In this document: positions 10,176 to 20,051 of the stretch, in pieces
Numbering within the stretch: position 1 is the stretch's first letter
How the letters are laid out: each line of letters begins with the position of its first letter
NCBI RefSeq assembly: GCF_001431205.1
Contig: NZ_LGPC01000011.1
Coordinates: forward strand, 248,001-312,000
DNA length: 64,000 nt
Direction of reading: 5' to 3'
Origin: Staphylococcus sp. NAM3COL9
Lineage (GTDB): Bacteria; Bacillota; Bacilli; Staphylococcales; Staphylococcaceae
Program-made: the position numbers and the translations under genes
Notes under the pieces: model-generated
Seen by the model: only the letters and a program-made list of their open reading frames with translations
The model's database searches: none
What the model was told of the DNA's origin: nothing

Positions 10176-10209
10176 TACTTGATTATTTACATAGTGACTT
10201 GTGTAATAG

Positions 10210-10815
10210 TTACATCCATTTTATTTTAGGTTCTTCACCTTTGAATATTCTTACAATATTAGAACGGTGTCTAAGGATTAGTAATACAACCACACCGACG
10301 CTAACGATAAACAAGATGACGTCTCGAATTAATACAGCACCAATAAGACAACAAATTGACGCAACAATACTTGAAAGCGAAACATATTTTGTTAATTTCA
10401 ATATTATAAAGAAAATAGCAACTAATATAATTAATAAGATAGGATTCATACCGAGTATAACGCCAGCACTTGTTGCAACGGCTTTACCACCTTTGAATCC
10501 GAGGTAAACTGGATATACATGACCTAAAATTGCGAAAGCACCAACGATTAATCCATTTGTGAAAAATGAACTAATTGGACCTTCTGCACTGACAGGTAAC
10601 CATAGTGGTAAAAAGACAACAATGAACCCTTTAAATATGTCTGAAAAAGTAACTAGGAATCCTGCTGGCTTACCTAATACTCTAAAGCTATTTGTCGCGC
10701 CAGTGTTGCCACTACCAAATTGTCTAATATCTTTTTTATAAAATAATTTTCCTATTACATAGCCACTTGGAAAAGCACCAATGAGGTAACTTAGTATCAA
10801 CATGATTATAATCAT
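10210..10815 (-). CDS. plsY: Glycerol-3-phosphate acyltransferase PlsY
   Basis: Transfers the acyl group of acyl-phosphate to glycerol-3-phosphate in the membrane, the first step of phospholipid synthesis. The 201 residues form about five membrane segments. Conserved loops are [10 protein letters not shown] (about residue 34), [19 protein letters not shown] (about 102-120) and [12 protein letters not shown] near the C terminus. Start at MIIIM; a second in-frame ATG four codons later is possible. It is divergent from parE, an arrangement shared with B. subtilis and S. aureus. Confidence 0.97.
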   Translation of the reverse strand: MIIIMLILSYLIGAFPSGYVIGKLFYKKDIRQFGSGNTGATNSFRVLGKPAGFLVTFSDIFKGFIVVFLPLWLPVSAEGPISSFFTNGLIVGAFAILGHVYPVYLGFKGGKAVATSAGVILGMNPILLIILVAIFFIILKLTKYVSLSSIVASICCLIGAVLIRDVILFIVSVGVVVLLILRHRSNIVRIFKGEEPKIKWM

Positions 10816-10983
10816 TATATATAATCCACATCCTTTAATGACATTAAAATTATTTTACCATACAAGAGCATAATAAGACGAATAAAAATTTTCCTAAAGG
10901 AATGAATTATTTTTCGAAAAATGATTTGGTGCTTGCAATTTATCCGGATTTATATAAGAATAACTAATGTATAGTTTTAAAAA

Positions 10984-10997
10984 CGAACGTATGTTTG
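10984..10997. promoter_or_regulatory. LexA (SOS) box upstream of parE
   Basis: CGAACGTATGTTTG fits the Gram-positive SOS consensus CGAACRNRYGTTYG. It lies 17 bases before the parE start, just downstream of a possible -10 TATAGT (10970-10975). parEC is a reported LexA target in S. aureus. Confidence 0.75.
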
Positions 10998-11013
10998 TAG
11001 GAGGGCGAAACGA

Positions 11014-13014
11014 TTGGCAATGAATAAACAAAATAACTATTCGGATGATTCCATACAGGTTCTTGAGGGATTAGAGGCCGTAAGAAAAAGACCTGGTATG
11101 TATGTTGGTTCTACCGATAAACGTGGATTACATCATCTAGTGTATGAAGTTGTCGATAATTCCGTCGATGAAGTATTAAACGGTTTTGGTAGTGAAATCA
11201 TAGTAACTATCAATAAAGATGAAAGTATTACAATAGAAGATAATGGACGTGGAATGCCAACAGGTATCCACGCATCAGGAAAACCTACTGTTCAGGTCAT
11301 TTTCACGATACTTCATGCAGGCGGTAAGTTTGGACAAGGCGGATATAAGACTTCAGGTGGGTTACACGGCGTAGGTGCATCAGTTGTCAATGCGCTGAGT
11401 GAATGGTTAGAGGTTGAAATCTGTAGAGATGGCACGATATATACCCAAAGTTTTAAAAATGGTGGTAAACCATCATCAGGACTCGAAAAACATGGTAAAA
11501 CAAAAAGAACAGGTACAAAAGTAACGTTTAAACCGGATCCTGAAATTTTCAAAACAGCAACATCATTTAATTACGATATGTTAAGTGAACGATTGCAAGA
11601 GTCGGCTTTTTTACTTAAAAGCCTAAAAATCACGCTTAGAGATTTAAGAGCTGGTAAAGAACGTGAAGATGTCTACCACTATGAAGATGGCATTAAAGAA
11701 TTTGTGAGTTATGTTAATGAAGGCAAAGAAGTGATACACGAAGTCGCTAATTTTTCTGGTGAAGCGAATAAAATTGAAGTAGAAGTAGCATTTCAATATA
11801 ATGATCAATACTCAGAAGGTATCTTGAGTTTTGTTAATAACGTACGTACTAAAGATGGAGGCACGCATGAAGTTGGTTTTAAATCAGCTATGACACGTGT
11901 ATTTAATGATTATGCGCGACGTATTAACGAATTAAAAGAGAAAGACAAAAATCTAGATGGTAACGATATAAGAGAAGGGCTTACAGCAATTATATCATTA
12001 CGTGTTCCGGAAGAATTACTTCAATTCGAAGGACAAACCAAGTCTAAATTGGGTACTCCGGAAGCTAGAAGTGCGGTTGATTCTGTTGTGTCTGACAAAT
12101 TACCGTATTATTTAGAAGAAAAAGGGCAATTATCTAAATCTCTAGTAAAAAAAGCACTAAAAGCCCAACAAGCGAGAGAAGCAGCACGTAAAGCAAGAGA
12201 AGATGCACGCTCAGGCAAAAAAAATAAACGAAAAGATACATTACTCTCTGGGAAGTTAACACCTGCACAAAGTAAAAATACTGAGAAGAAAGAAATATAC
12301 TTAGTAGAGGGTGACTCTGCAGGTGGTTCTGCTAAATTAGGAAGAGATCGTAAGTATCAAGCTATATTACCACTAAGAGGTAAAGTGATAAACACAGAGA
12401 AAGCTAAACTTGATGATATATTCAAAAATGAAGAAATCAACACAATTATCCATACAATTGGTGCAGGTGTTGGTAACGAATTTAAAATTGAAGATAGCAA
12501 TTATAATAGAATCATCATCATGACAGATGCAGATACCGATGGTGCACATATCCAAGTATTGTTATTAACATTCTTCTTTAAGTATATGAAACCTTTAGTA
12601 GAAGCTGGGAGAATATTCATTGCGCTACCTCCTTTATACAAATTAGAAAAAGGTAAAGGTGCTTCGAGAAAAATTGAGTATGCTTGGACTGACGAAGAAT
12701 TAGAGCAATTACAAAATAAATTAGGTAAAGGTTTTACGCTACAACGTTACAAAGGTCTTGGTGAAATGAACGCCGATCAATTGTGGGAAACAACAATGAA
12801 TCCTGAAACTCGAACGTTAATTAGAGTACAAATTGAAGATGAATTGCGTTCTTCTAAACGTGTGACCACATTAATGGGTGATAAAGTTGCACCACGACGT
12901 GAATGGATTGAAAAAAATGTTGAATTTGGCTTACAACAAGAACAAAGTATTTTGGATAATAATGAAATTCAAATTTTAGAACAGGAAAACCCCGATGAGG
13001 AGGAAATAAATTGA
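11014..13014 (+). CDS. parE: DNA topoisomerase IV subunit B
   Basis: ATPase subunit that, with ParC, decatenates daughter chromosomes. 666 residues. The GHKL ATPase motifs are [12 protein letters not shown] (about 73) and the glycine-rich lid [15 protein letters not shown] (about 112). The TOPRIM domain has [12 protein letters not shown] (about 430) and the metal-binding [10 protein letters not shown] (about 508). I chose the TTG start because AGGAGGG lies eight bases before it; an ATG two codons later is 14 bases away. The stop codon overlaps the parC start in TTGA, so translation is coupled. A LexA box precedes the gene. Confidence 0.97.
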   Translation: MAMNKQNNYSDDSIQVLEGLEAVRKRPGMYVGSTDKRGLHHLVYEVVDNSVDEVLNGFGSEIIVTINKDESITIEDNGRGMPTGIHASGKPTVQVIFTILHAGGKFGQGGYKTSGGLHGVGASVVNALSEWLEVEICRDGTIYTQSFKNGGKPSSGLEKHGKTKRTGTKVTFKPDPEIFKTATSFNYDMLSERLQESAFLLKSLKITLRDLRAGKEREDVYHYEDGIKEFVSYVNEGKEVIHEVANFSGEANKIEVEVAFQYNDQYSEGILSFVNNVRTKDGGTHEVGFKSAMTRVFNDYARRINELKEKDKNLDGNDIREGLTAIISLRVPEELLQFEGQTKSKLGTPEARSAVDSVVSDKLPYYLEEKGQLSKSLVKKALKAQQAREAARKAREDARSGKKNKRKDTLLSGKLTPAQSKNTEKKEIYLVEGDSAGGSAKLGRDRKYQAILPLRGKVINTEKAKLDDIFKNEEINTIIHTIGAGVGNEFKIEDSNYNRIIIMTDADTDGAHIQVLLLTFFFKYMKPLVEAGRIFIALPPLYKLEKGKGASRKIEYAWTDEELEQLQNKLGKGFTLQRYKGLGEMNADQLWETTMNPETRTLIRVQIEDELRSSKRVTTLMGDKVAPRREWIEKNVEFGLQQEQSILDNNEIQILEQENPDEEEIN

Positions 13015-15413
13015 GTGAAATAATTCAAGATTTATCGCTAGAAGATGTTATTGGCGATCGATTCGGTAGATACAGTAAATACATCATTCAAGAGCGTGCA
13101 TTGCCAGACGTTCGTGATGGGCTCAAACCTGTTCAAAGACGTATTCTATATGCAATGTATTCAAGTGGAAACACGTATGATAGAAATTTCCGTAAAAGTG
13201 CTAAAACTGTCGGTGATGTCATTGGACAATATCATCCACATGGTGACTCCTCTGTATATGATGCAATGGTTCGACTGAGTCAAGAATGGAAATTACGCCA
13301 TGTATTAATCGAAATGCAAGGTAACAATGGTAGTATTGATAATGATCCAGCGGCAGCTATGCGTTATACGGAAGCTAAATTAAGTCGTATCTCAGAAGAA
13401 CTATTAAGAGATATTAATAAAGAAACAGTACCATTTATGCCGAACTATGATGACACAACAATGGAACCTATGGTCTTACCAGCAAGATTACCTCATTTAT
13501 TGATTAATGGTAGTACCGGTATATCTGCAGGTTATGCAACAGATATACCACCTCATAACTTGGCAGAAGTAATACAAGCCACACTTAAATATATTGATAA
13601 CCCTGATATTACAGTGAGTCAATTGATGAAATATATTAAAGGACCAGATTTTCCTACTGGTGGTATTATCCAAGGTATTGATGGTATTAAGAAAGCTTAT
13701 GAAACAGGTAAAGGTAAAATCATTGTCCGTTCTAAAGTAGAATTAGAAGAACTACGAAATGGTAGAAAAGAGCTTATCGTTACTGAAGTACCATATGAAG
13801 TGAATAAAAGTTCACTAGTTAAAAAAATGGATGAGTTACGCGCAGATAAAAAAGTAGACGGTATTATTGAAGTACGTGATGAAACAGACCGAACTGGTTT
13901 GCGTATAGCAATTGAATTGAAGAAAGATGTAAATAGTGAAGCGGTGGCGAACTTCTTATACAAGAATACCGATTTACAAGTTGCATATAACTTTAATATG
14001 GTTGCGATTAGTGATGGACGTCCTATACTTATGGGCATACGCCAATTTATTGACAGCTATATCAATCACCAAATTGACGTTGTGACAAAACGTACGCGTT
14101 ATGAATTAAATCATGCTGAAAGTAGAATGCATATTGTTGAAGGTTTAATGAAGGCACTTTCTATTTTGGATGAGGTCATAAAACTCATTAGAAGTTCTAA
14201 AAATAAAAAAGATGCTAAAAATAACTTAGTAGCTGAATATGATTTTAGTGATGTTCAGGCTGAAGCAATTGTGACGTTGCAATTGTACCGTCTTACAAAT
14301 ACAGATATTGTTGAATTACAAAATGAACAGGATGAATTGAAAAAGACTATCGAAGCTTTAAGAAACATCCTAGATAATCATGATGCCTTATTAAATGTTA
14401 TTAAAGAAGAATTAACTGAAATAAGAAATCGCTATAAACAAAAACGTTTGTCTTCAATTGAAGCGGAAATTACGGAAATTAAAATTGATAAAGAAGTTAT
14501 GATACCAAGTGAAACTGTAATTATGAGTGTCACAAAACATGGTTATATAAAACGAACTTCTTTACGTAGTTTTAATGCAAGTGGCGCCGAAGAAGTTGGT
14601 GTTAAAGAAGGCGATGAGCTGCTGAAATATCAAGAAGTTAATACTTTAGATACAGCACTTGTATTTACTAATAAAGGACGTTACTTGTATATTCCAGTGC
14701 ATAAACTATCAGAAATCAAATGGAAAGATTTGGGTCAACACGTATCACAAATCGTACCTATAGATGAAGGTGAACATGTCATAGACGTCTTTTGCGAACG
14801 TGACTTTAAACCTGAAGCATTTTATGTTCTTGCAACACGTAATGGTATGATTAAGAAAAGTAATGTTTCTATGTTCAAAACTTCACGCTTTAATAAACCA
14901 TTAGTATCAATGAAATTAAAAACTGATGATGAAATAATTAATGTCATGCGTATAGAGGATCCACAACTGATTACAGTACTTACACATAAAGGTATGTCAT
15001 TAACATATAGTAGTGATGAACTTTCTGATACTGGTTTAAGGGCAGCTGGTGTTAAATCTATTAACTTAAAAGATGAAGATTATGCAGTGCTTACACAATT
15101 GATATCTGAAAAGGATTCAATTTTAATGGCGACGCAAAGAGGTTCATTAAAACGTATAGGATTTAAAGTATTACAAACAGCAAAACGTGCACAACGTGGA
15201 CTTACATTATTGAAAGAACTTAAGAAAACACCTCATCGTATTGTAGCTGCCGAAGTTGTCCAGCCAGGACAAAAGCAATATACAATCTATTCAAATAAAC
15301 AACAAGAAACAGGAAATATTAAAGACATTCATCTATCAGAACAATACACAAATGGTAGTTTTATCGTAGATATTAACGACTTTGGAGAAGTGGAAAGTTT
15401 AGTTGTTAAATAA
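13011..15413 (+). CDS. parC: DNA topoisomerase IV subunit A
   Basis: Breakage-reunion subunit of topoisomerase IV and a fluoroquinolone target. 800 residues from a TTG that overlaps the parE stop codon, with AGGAGG inside the end of parE. The catalytic tyrosine is Tyr119 in AAMRYTEAK. The quinolone-resistance region reads [13 protein letters not shown], with the susceptible-type Ser80 and Asp84 (S. aureus has Glu84; Asp occurs in other staphylococci). The C-terminal half has the repeated beta-pinwheel blades. It forms one operon with parE. Confidence 0.97.
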   Translation: MSEIIQDLSLEDVIGDRFGRYSKYIIQERALPDVRDGLKPVQRRILYAMYSSGNTYDRNFRKSAKTVGDVIGQYHPHGDSSVYDAMVRLSQEWKLRHVLIEMQGNNGSIDNDPAAAMRYTEAKLSRISEELLRDINKETVPFMPNYDDTTMEPMVLPARLPHLLINGSTGISAGYATDIPPHNLAEVIQATLKYIDNPDITVSQLMKYIKGPDFPTGGIIQGIDGIKKAYETGKGKIIVRSKVELEELRNGRKELIVTEVPYEVNKSSLVKKMDELRADKKVDGIIEVRDETDRTGLRIAIELKKDVNSEAVANFLYKNTDLQVAYNFNMVAISDGRPILMGIRQFIDSYINHQIDVVTKRTRYELNHAESRMHIVEGLMKALSILDEVIKLIRSSKNKKDAKNNLVAEYDFSDVQAEAIVTLQLYRLTNTDIVELQNEQDELKKTIEALRNILDNHDALLNVIKEELTEIRNRYKQKRLSSIEAEITEIKIDKEVMIPSETVIMSVTKHGYIKRTSLRSFNASGAEEVGVKEGDELLKYQEVNTLDTALVFTNKGRYLYIPVHKLSEIKWKDLGQHVSQIVPIDEGEHVIDVFCERDFKPEAFYVLATRNGMIKKSNVSMFKTSRFNKPLVSMKLKTDDEIINVMRIEDPQLITVLTHKGMSLTYSSDELSDTGLRAAGVKSINLKDEDYAVLTQLISEKDSILMATQRGSLKRIGFKVLQTAKRAQRGLTLLKELKKTPHRIVAAEVVQPGQKQYTIYSNKQQETGNIKDIHLSEQYTNGSFIVDINDFGEVESLVVK

Positions 15414-15488
15414 TATGAATTGAAAAAACTGTTAGTAAATACAACTATATAGTGATAAAATACCTTTTAGGTGAAAGAAAAACAAAGC

Positions 15489-15622
15489 CAAGAGATTTAT
15501 AGTGGAGCAAAATATAATAGTGCAAGGCTTTTAGCTAAGCACTATTAAATCTTCGCTCACTTTCATGTCCACATATGCATTTTGATTATTAATATGTACA
15601 TGAAATAACTATAAATCTCTTG
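15489..15622 (+). other. Structured leader between parC and alsT
   Basis: A 15-bp perfect inverted repeat (15489-15503 with 15608-15622) encloses a second hairpin (9-bp stem 15515-15523 with 15539-15547) and a weaker CATAT/ATATG hairpin. The outer right arm is followed by a T-rich stretch, and by A-rich sequence on the other side, so it could act as a terminator in either direction. It is either the parC terminator or a 5' regulatory RNA of alsT. It does not match a riboswitch class that I recognise. Confidence 0.55.
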
Positions 15623-15666
15623 ATTTTTCTATGAAATTTAAATTATATAGATTGAGAGGGATTAAA

Positions 15667-17112
15667 TTGAGTAATTTTGATAGTTTAATTCCAGATTGGT
15701 TCAAAACTTTTGTTCAAGTCGGGAATGATTTAATCTGGTCGCAATATTTAATTGGGCTACTAATAACAGCAGGTTTATACTTTACTATTAGTTCTAAATT
15801 TGTTCAATTAAGATGGATTCCAGAAATGTTTCGTGCCATTGGCGAAAAACCTGAAACATTAGATAATGGTAAGAAAGGGATCTCGCCTTTCCAAGCATTT
15901 GCAATAAGTGCTGGGTCTCGTGTAGGTACTGGTAACATTGCAGGTGTTGCAACCGCAATTGTACTCGGTGGCCCAGGTGCAGTTTTTTGGATGTGGGTTA
16001 TTGCATTGATTGGTGCAGCGAGTGCTTTTATAGAAGCAACTTTAGCACAGGTATATAAAGTGCCTGATGAAGATGGTGGTTTCCGTGGTGGACCAGCTTA
16101 TTACATAACAAAAGGTTTAAATCAAAAATGGTTAGGTGTTTTATTTGCCATATTAATTACAGTGACATTTGCATTTGTTTTTAATACTGTGCAATCTAAT
16201 ACAATTGCTGAATCATTAAAAACACAATATAATGTAAGCCCTACTGTAACGGGTATTATTTTAGCGGTACTAACAGGCATTATCATTTTTGGTGGTGTAC
16301 GCAGTATTGCTAAAATATCATCAATTATCGTACCATTTATGGCAATCATATATATTGGTCTTGTAGTTATTATTTTGTTTATCAATTATGACCAAATTAT
16401 TCCAATGATTACTATGATTGTTAAGAGCGCTTTTGGATTTGAACAGGCGACTGGTGGTGCTGTTGGTGCAGCAATTTTACAAGGGGTTAAACGTGGTTTG
16501 TTCTCCAATGAAGCTGGTATGGGTTCAGCACCTAATGCTGCTGCAACAGCAGCCGTTCCTCACCCAGTAAAACAAGGTTTAATTCAATCGTTAGGTGTAT
16601 TCTTTGATACAATGCTTGTTTGTACAGCAACTGCGATTATGATTTTATTATATACAGGATTAGAATTTGGTGAAAATGCGGCGCAAGGTGTTGCAGTAAC
16701 ACAATCTGCACTTAATGAACATTTAGGTAATGCGGGTGGTATTTTCTTAACAGTAGCAATAACCTTATTTGCGTTTTCATCTGTAGTAGGGAACTATTAC
16801 TATGGACAATCAAACATTGAATTTTTATCTAAAAATAAAGCCTTATTATTTATTTTTAGATGTTTAGTTGTTGTACTCGTATTTGTAGGTGCGGTAATTA
16901 AAACGGAAACTGTTTGGGGCACGGCTGATGTATTTATGGGCTTAATGGCAATCGTCAACTTAGTCGCAATTATAGGACTATCTAATATTGCATTTGCAGT
17001 TATGAATGATTACCAACGTCAACGTAAAGCAGGTAAAAAACCTATCTTTAAACCGGAAGAATTAGAAATTAATTTGTTTGGCATTGAAAGCTGGGGCATG
17101 AAAAAGAAATAA
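15667..17112 (+). CDS. alsT: AlsT-type sodium:amino acid (AGCS) symporter
   Basis: Sodium-coupled uptake of a neutral amino acid; S. aureus AlsT takes up glutamine, while the family name refers to alanine. 481 residues with about 10-11 membrane segments. Family motifs are SAGSRVGTGNIAGVATAI (about 81), GGFRGGPAYYI (about 138) and FSNEAGMGSAPNAAATA (about 278). The chosen TTG has GAGAGGGA just upstream, and the protein then begins MSNFDSLIPDWF. An ATG 36 bases earlier has no ribosome binding site and abuts the leader hairpin. It follows parC, as in S. aureus. Confidence 0.9.
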   Translation: MSNFDSLIPDWFKTFVQVGNDLIWSQYLIGLLITAGLYFTISSKFVQLRWIPEMFRAIGEKPETLDNGKKGISPFQAFAISAGSRVGTGNIAGVATAIVLGGPGAVFWMWVIALIGAASAFIEATLAQVYKVPDEDGGFRGGPAYYITKGLNQKWLGVLFAILITVTFAFVFNTVQSNTIAESLKTQYNVSPTVTGIILAVLTGIIIFGGVRSIAKISSIIVPFMAIIYIGLVVIILFINYDQIIPMITMIVKSAFGFEQATGGAVGAAILQGVKRGLFSNEAGMGSAPNAAATAAVPHPVKQGLIQSLGVFFDTMLVCTATAIMILLYTGLEFGENAAQGVAVTQSALNEHLGNAGGIFLTVAITLFAFSSVVGNYYYGQSNIEFLSKNKALLFIFRCLVVVLVFVGAVIKTETVWGTADVFMGLMAIVNLVAIIGLSNIAFAVMNDYQRQRKAGKKPIFKPEELEINLFGIESWGMKKK

Positions 17113-17270
17113 TTATATAAAGTGAGTAACTATGTATTTTCTATAAAATGGAAATGCATAGTTTTTTAATGGAATCATACTATAAAATTAATAGAAAAGC
17201 GCTTTACTACTTTCAATTTTATAATTTTCACTATATAATGCTTATTGACATAATAAGAAGGATGAATGAC

Positions 17271-18125
17271 ATGAGTGCTTACCTTATTACAAAGGTTTTA
17301 AATAACAATGTAATTATTTGTACTAATGAAAAGCAAGAATATGTATTAATTGCAAAAGGCATTGGTTTTAATAAAAAGATTGGAATGACATTACATGAAA
17401 GCCAATCTATTGAAAAAGTATATATATTAGATCAAAAATCACAACAGGACCACTATAAAACATTGGTCGAATTAGCTGATGATAACTTGATACAAGCCGT
17501 GATCGATGCAGTAAATATTATTACCAATTCGGTAATGAAAATAGATAATCAAAAATTGGTTGTTTCGCTAACAGATCATATTATTTTTGCATATAAGCGT
17601 ATGAAACAAAACCAATTAATTAATAATCCATTTGTCGTGGAAACAAAGCAATTATATAGTGAAGCATATGAAATAGCAGAAAAAGTAATTGAACGATTAA
17701 ATCATGTTTTAGAGGTAAACTTTCCAGAAGATGAAATTGGTTTTATCGCATTACATATTGCTTCTAATACTGAAACAGTGTCCATACGTGAGATGGAAAC
17801 TATAAATGAGTTAATTAATAAAAGTATTTTTATTTTAGAGCATGATTTGAAACATACAATAGATAAAGAAACGGTTCAATATCAACGGTTTATTAGGCAC
17901 ATTCAATTTTTAATAAGAAGATTAAATAAAGGGGAAGTACTGCAAAAAACAAGTGCGTTTGAAGAATTATTAAAAACGCAATACCCTTTGTGTTTTAATA
18001 TCGCTATGAAAATAATGAGAATGTTGCAACAAGAACTAAATGTTACTATATATGAGGCAGAGGTCATTTATTTAACATTACATGTTTATCATTTTATGGC
18101 TGATAAAACGTCAGATCAAATATAA
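17271..18125 (+). CDS. glcT: Transcriptional antiterminator GlcT (BglG family)
   Basis: RNA-binding antiterminator that lets transcription continue into PTS glucose genes (ptsG) when glucose is present. 284 residues, the family's usual size. The N-terminal CAT RNA-binding domain (about 1-60) carries LNNNVIICTNEKQEYVLIAKGIGFNKKIG. Two PTS regulation domains follow, with phosphorylatable histidines in LTDHIIFAYKR and ALHIAS (PRD1) and in FIRHIQFLIRR and LTLHVYHF (PRD2). AAGAAGG lies nine bases before the chosen ATG; an ATG three codons earlier is too close to it. Its RNA target is not in this window. Confidence 0.93.
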   Translation: MSAYLITKVLNNNVIICTNEKQEYVLIAKGIGFNKKIGMTLHESQSIEKVYILDQKSQQDHYKTLVELADDNLIQAVIDAVNIITNSVMKIDNQKLVVSLTDHIIFAYKRMKQNQLINNPFVVETKQLYSEAYEIAEKVIERLNHVLEVNFPEDEIGFIALHIASNTETVSIREMETINELINKSIFILEHDLKHTIDKETVQYQRFIRHIQFLIRRLNKGEVLQKTSAFEELLKTQYPLCFNIAMKIMRMLQQELNVTIYEAEVIYLTLHVYHFMADKTSDQI

Positions 18126-18180
18126 TTTAATTTATTACAAAATCAAAAATAATAAAAATTTCTTTTTTAAAATCTTCTGA

Positions 18181-18246
18181 TTTTGAGAGCGCATGCTTGC
18201 CTGGGGCATGGCTCGAGCCCGTAGTCTCTCGCTCATACAGTTATTC
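18181..18246 (+). repeat. Dispersed repeat family B, copy 1
   Basis: Shares the ordered blocks TTTTGAGAGCGCATGCTTGC, GGCTCGAGCCCGTAGTCTC and TCGCTCATAC with copies at 21530-21624 and 33921-34016. The outer ends are degraded in this copy. Confidence 0.7.
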
Positions 18247-18320
18247 AAATTGTTGAAAGCATTCCAAAAACATAATTCTAAGCATTCAATCTCTTTAATG
18301 GTGCGTCATGTTATCATCTT

Positions 18321-18368
18321 AAAATGATGGTTTCTACTTTATTTATGTAGAAACCATCATTTTTTTAG
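18321..18368 (+). terminator. Intrinsic terminator downstream of glcT
   Basis: 17-bp perfect stem (18321-18337 with 18347-18363) with a 9-base loop and a T-run; probably the end of the glcT transcript. Confidence 0.85.
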
Positions 18369-18620
18369 TTATCTGAAAAGCTTAAGTCTCAGTCTCTATT
18401 TTTGAATATTAAAGATGATATTTAAAAACGTTATTTAATTTAAATAAAAATTAATTTTACTTTTTAAAAGGTTGAAATGTAAAGAGTATATAGCCAATAT
18501 TAAATAACATATAATAATGTATTAAGATTGGTTATTTCAACGCAAACAAGGTTTACAGCTTATGATGAACATTATAGACTTAATCTTCAGGTTAATTATG
18601 AGTAAGGAGGCTACAGTTGC

Positions 18621-19718
18621 GTGAAGTATTATGATGAAGTTCCTATTATAAGAGCAGTAGCTGCTATGTTAGTTGTAGCAATTCATACAGTCAATAGTAT
18701 TAGTTATTCAGCTTCAACTGGCGAATTTACTTCTGACGCTTTAGGTTATATCAATCAAATTGCAAGATTAGGCACGCCTGTATTTGCTGTTATTAGTGCT
18801 TTTTTATTGACTATATCAGTAATTAACAGGGGATTTAGTTTAAATTACTTTATGAAATCTAGATTTAGTAAAATCTTTATTCCTTATATAATTTGGACGA
18901 TTTTTTATTTATTATATAGGGAATATTTTTTACATAACCTTGAAGAAGATGGTAACTTAATTAACTATTTCGTTTATGGTAAAGCTAATTTTCATTTATA
19001 CTTTATTTTGACTGTCATTCAATTTTATTTTCTTTTTCCATTTGTACATAAATTCAAAAAAGGTTGGCCAATTATATTGGCTTTCATTTTAGCGACCATT
19101 GTCAACGTTGTTTGGATCGTAATTCAGCCAATTTCATTGGGGGGCGGAGGAATCGAACGCTTTGTTAATGATAAATTGTTTGTTTTGAATTGGATTTCAT
19201 TCTTTATGCTAGGCATTGTATATGCTAAATTTTATAATGAAATAAAAGAATTGATATTTAAGTATAAAACGTTTCTTACTATAATTATTGCGATATTATT
19301 TATAGACTTACTCATAAGTATTGATTTAGATAATCTCAATAGTTCAATCACAATTTCGAATATTATTTATATTCCTTTCTTTATTGTTTTTCTTAATTAC
19401 ATGTATGAGCATGTTAAGAAAAATAAAGTTGTATTAAATACGTTGACTGTAATTGGTAACTATTCAATGGGAATATACTTAGTTCATTATGTTGCCATAC
19501 AATTCGTAAAAAGATTACCAATCGTAGAAAACATAGCACCACAAAGTAAATTCATGAGCGTCTTTATTGCAGCAGTTGCACTATCTGTATTATTGGTATA
19601 CTTAATTGGAAAATTACCTTATGGCAATTATATCGTTCCGATTCCTAAAAAGAAGACTAATAAAAATACAGTTATCGCTGAGGAACCAGTTCGTGAAAAT
19701 GAACCCACTTTAAATTAA
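18621..19718 (+). CDS. Membrane acyltransferase, acyltransferase-3 family
   Basis: Predicted O-acyl (often acetyl) transferase acting on an envelope polymer or sugar; the acceptor is unknown. 365 residues with about 10 membrane segments. The family's N-terminal block is visible as IIRAVAAMLVVAIHTVNS, with the catalytic-type histidine, and R-L-G-T-P-V-F-A-V-I-S-A-F in TM2-3. The start is GTG with AAGGAGG ten bases upstream. The tail after residue 340 is hydrophilic. IcaC and YrhL-type proteins are relatives; no ica genes are nearby. Confidence 0.8.
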   Translation: MKYYDEVPIIRAVAAMLVVAIHTVNSISYSASTGEFTSDALGYINQIARLGTPVFAVISAFLLTISVINRGFSLNYFMKSRFSKIFIPYIIWTIFYLLYREYFLHNLEEDGNLINYFVYGKANFHLYFILTVIQFYFLFPFVHKFKKGWPIILAFILATIVNVVWIVIQPISLGGGGIERFVNDKLFVLNWISFFMLGIVYAKFYNEIKELIFKYKTFLTIIIAILFIDLLISIDLDNLNSSITISNIIYIPFFIVFLNYMYEHVKKNKVVLNTLTVIGNYSMGIYLVHYVAIQFVKRLPIVENIAPQSKFMSVFIAAVALSVLLVYLIGKLPYGNYIVPIPKKKTNKNTVIAEEPVRENEPTLN

Positions 19719-20051
19719 TAATTTAGTACTTTCACATTATTGTGGAATCTACTATCATTTAGGCAAACCAAGCAAATCATCACGTTTGGTTTGTTCTTTT
19801 TTATTTAATCTTCAGTTCAACTACTTTTTTAAAGAGATAGTAGTACAAAATAATGGAAGTATTGTTGTATCATTATTTATGTGTATAATTTCTCAAAAAG
19901 ATTCTTACGATATATAATGTGGTAAAATATATGTTTGGAAGATGACGAATGTGTTAATATTAGTAAATAAAGCGACAATGCATTTTTATGTTCGTAGTTT
20001 TGTACTACGTTTCGCATCATTTTAAGAATTAAATTAAGGTATGGTGAGTTT
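19719..20051. other. Spacer with terminator before the AI-2E gene
   Basis: About 330 bases. A hairpin CAAACCAA/TTGGTTTG (19764-19771 with 19786-19793) followed by TTCTTTTTT ends the acyltransferase transcript. I see no gene in the rest. Confidence 0.65.

Larger units (their letters stand above)
9857..10209. other. Spacer between yneR-like gene and plsY
   Basis: About 350 bases without an open frame of note. It contains a possible small-RNA unit (a TATAAT at 10052-10057 and a hairpin ending near 10173), listed separately. Confidence 0.6.
18126..18620. other. Spacer glcT to acyltransferase gene
   Basis: About 495 bases without a gene. It contains repeat B copy 1, a strong terminator and, further on, the promoter region of the acyltransferase gene; no clear -10/-35 pair was fixed. 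Confidence 0.6.

Noticed and set aside
13079..13119. Fluoroquinolone-resistance mutation in parC
   Set aside because: Ser80 is the susceptible-type residue and Asp84 is a normal variant in coagulase-negative staphylococci.
17195..17210. GAAAAGCGCTTTAC as a CRE before glcT
   Set aside because: Only the central ten bases fit the ideal site; the outer conserved bases mismatch on both sides.
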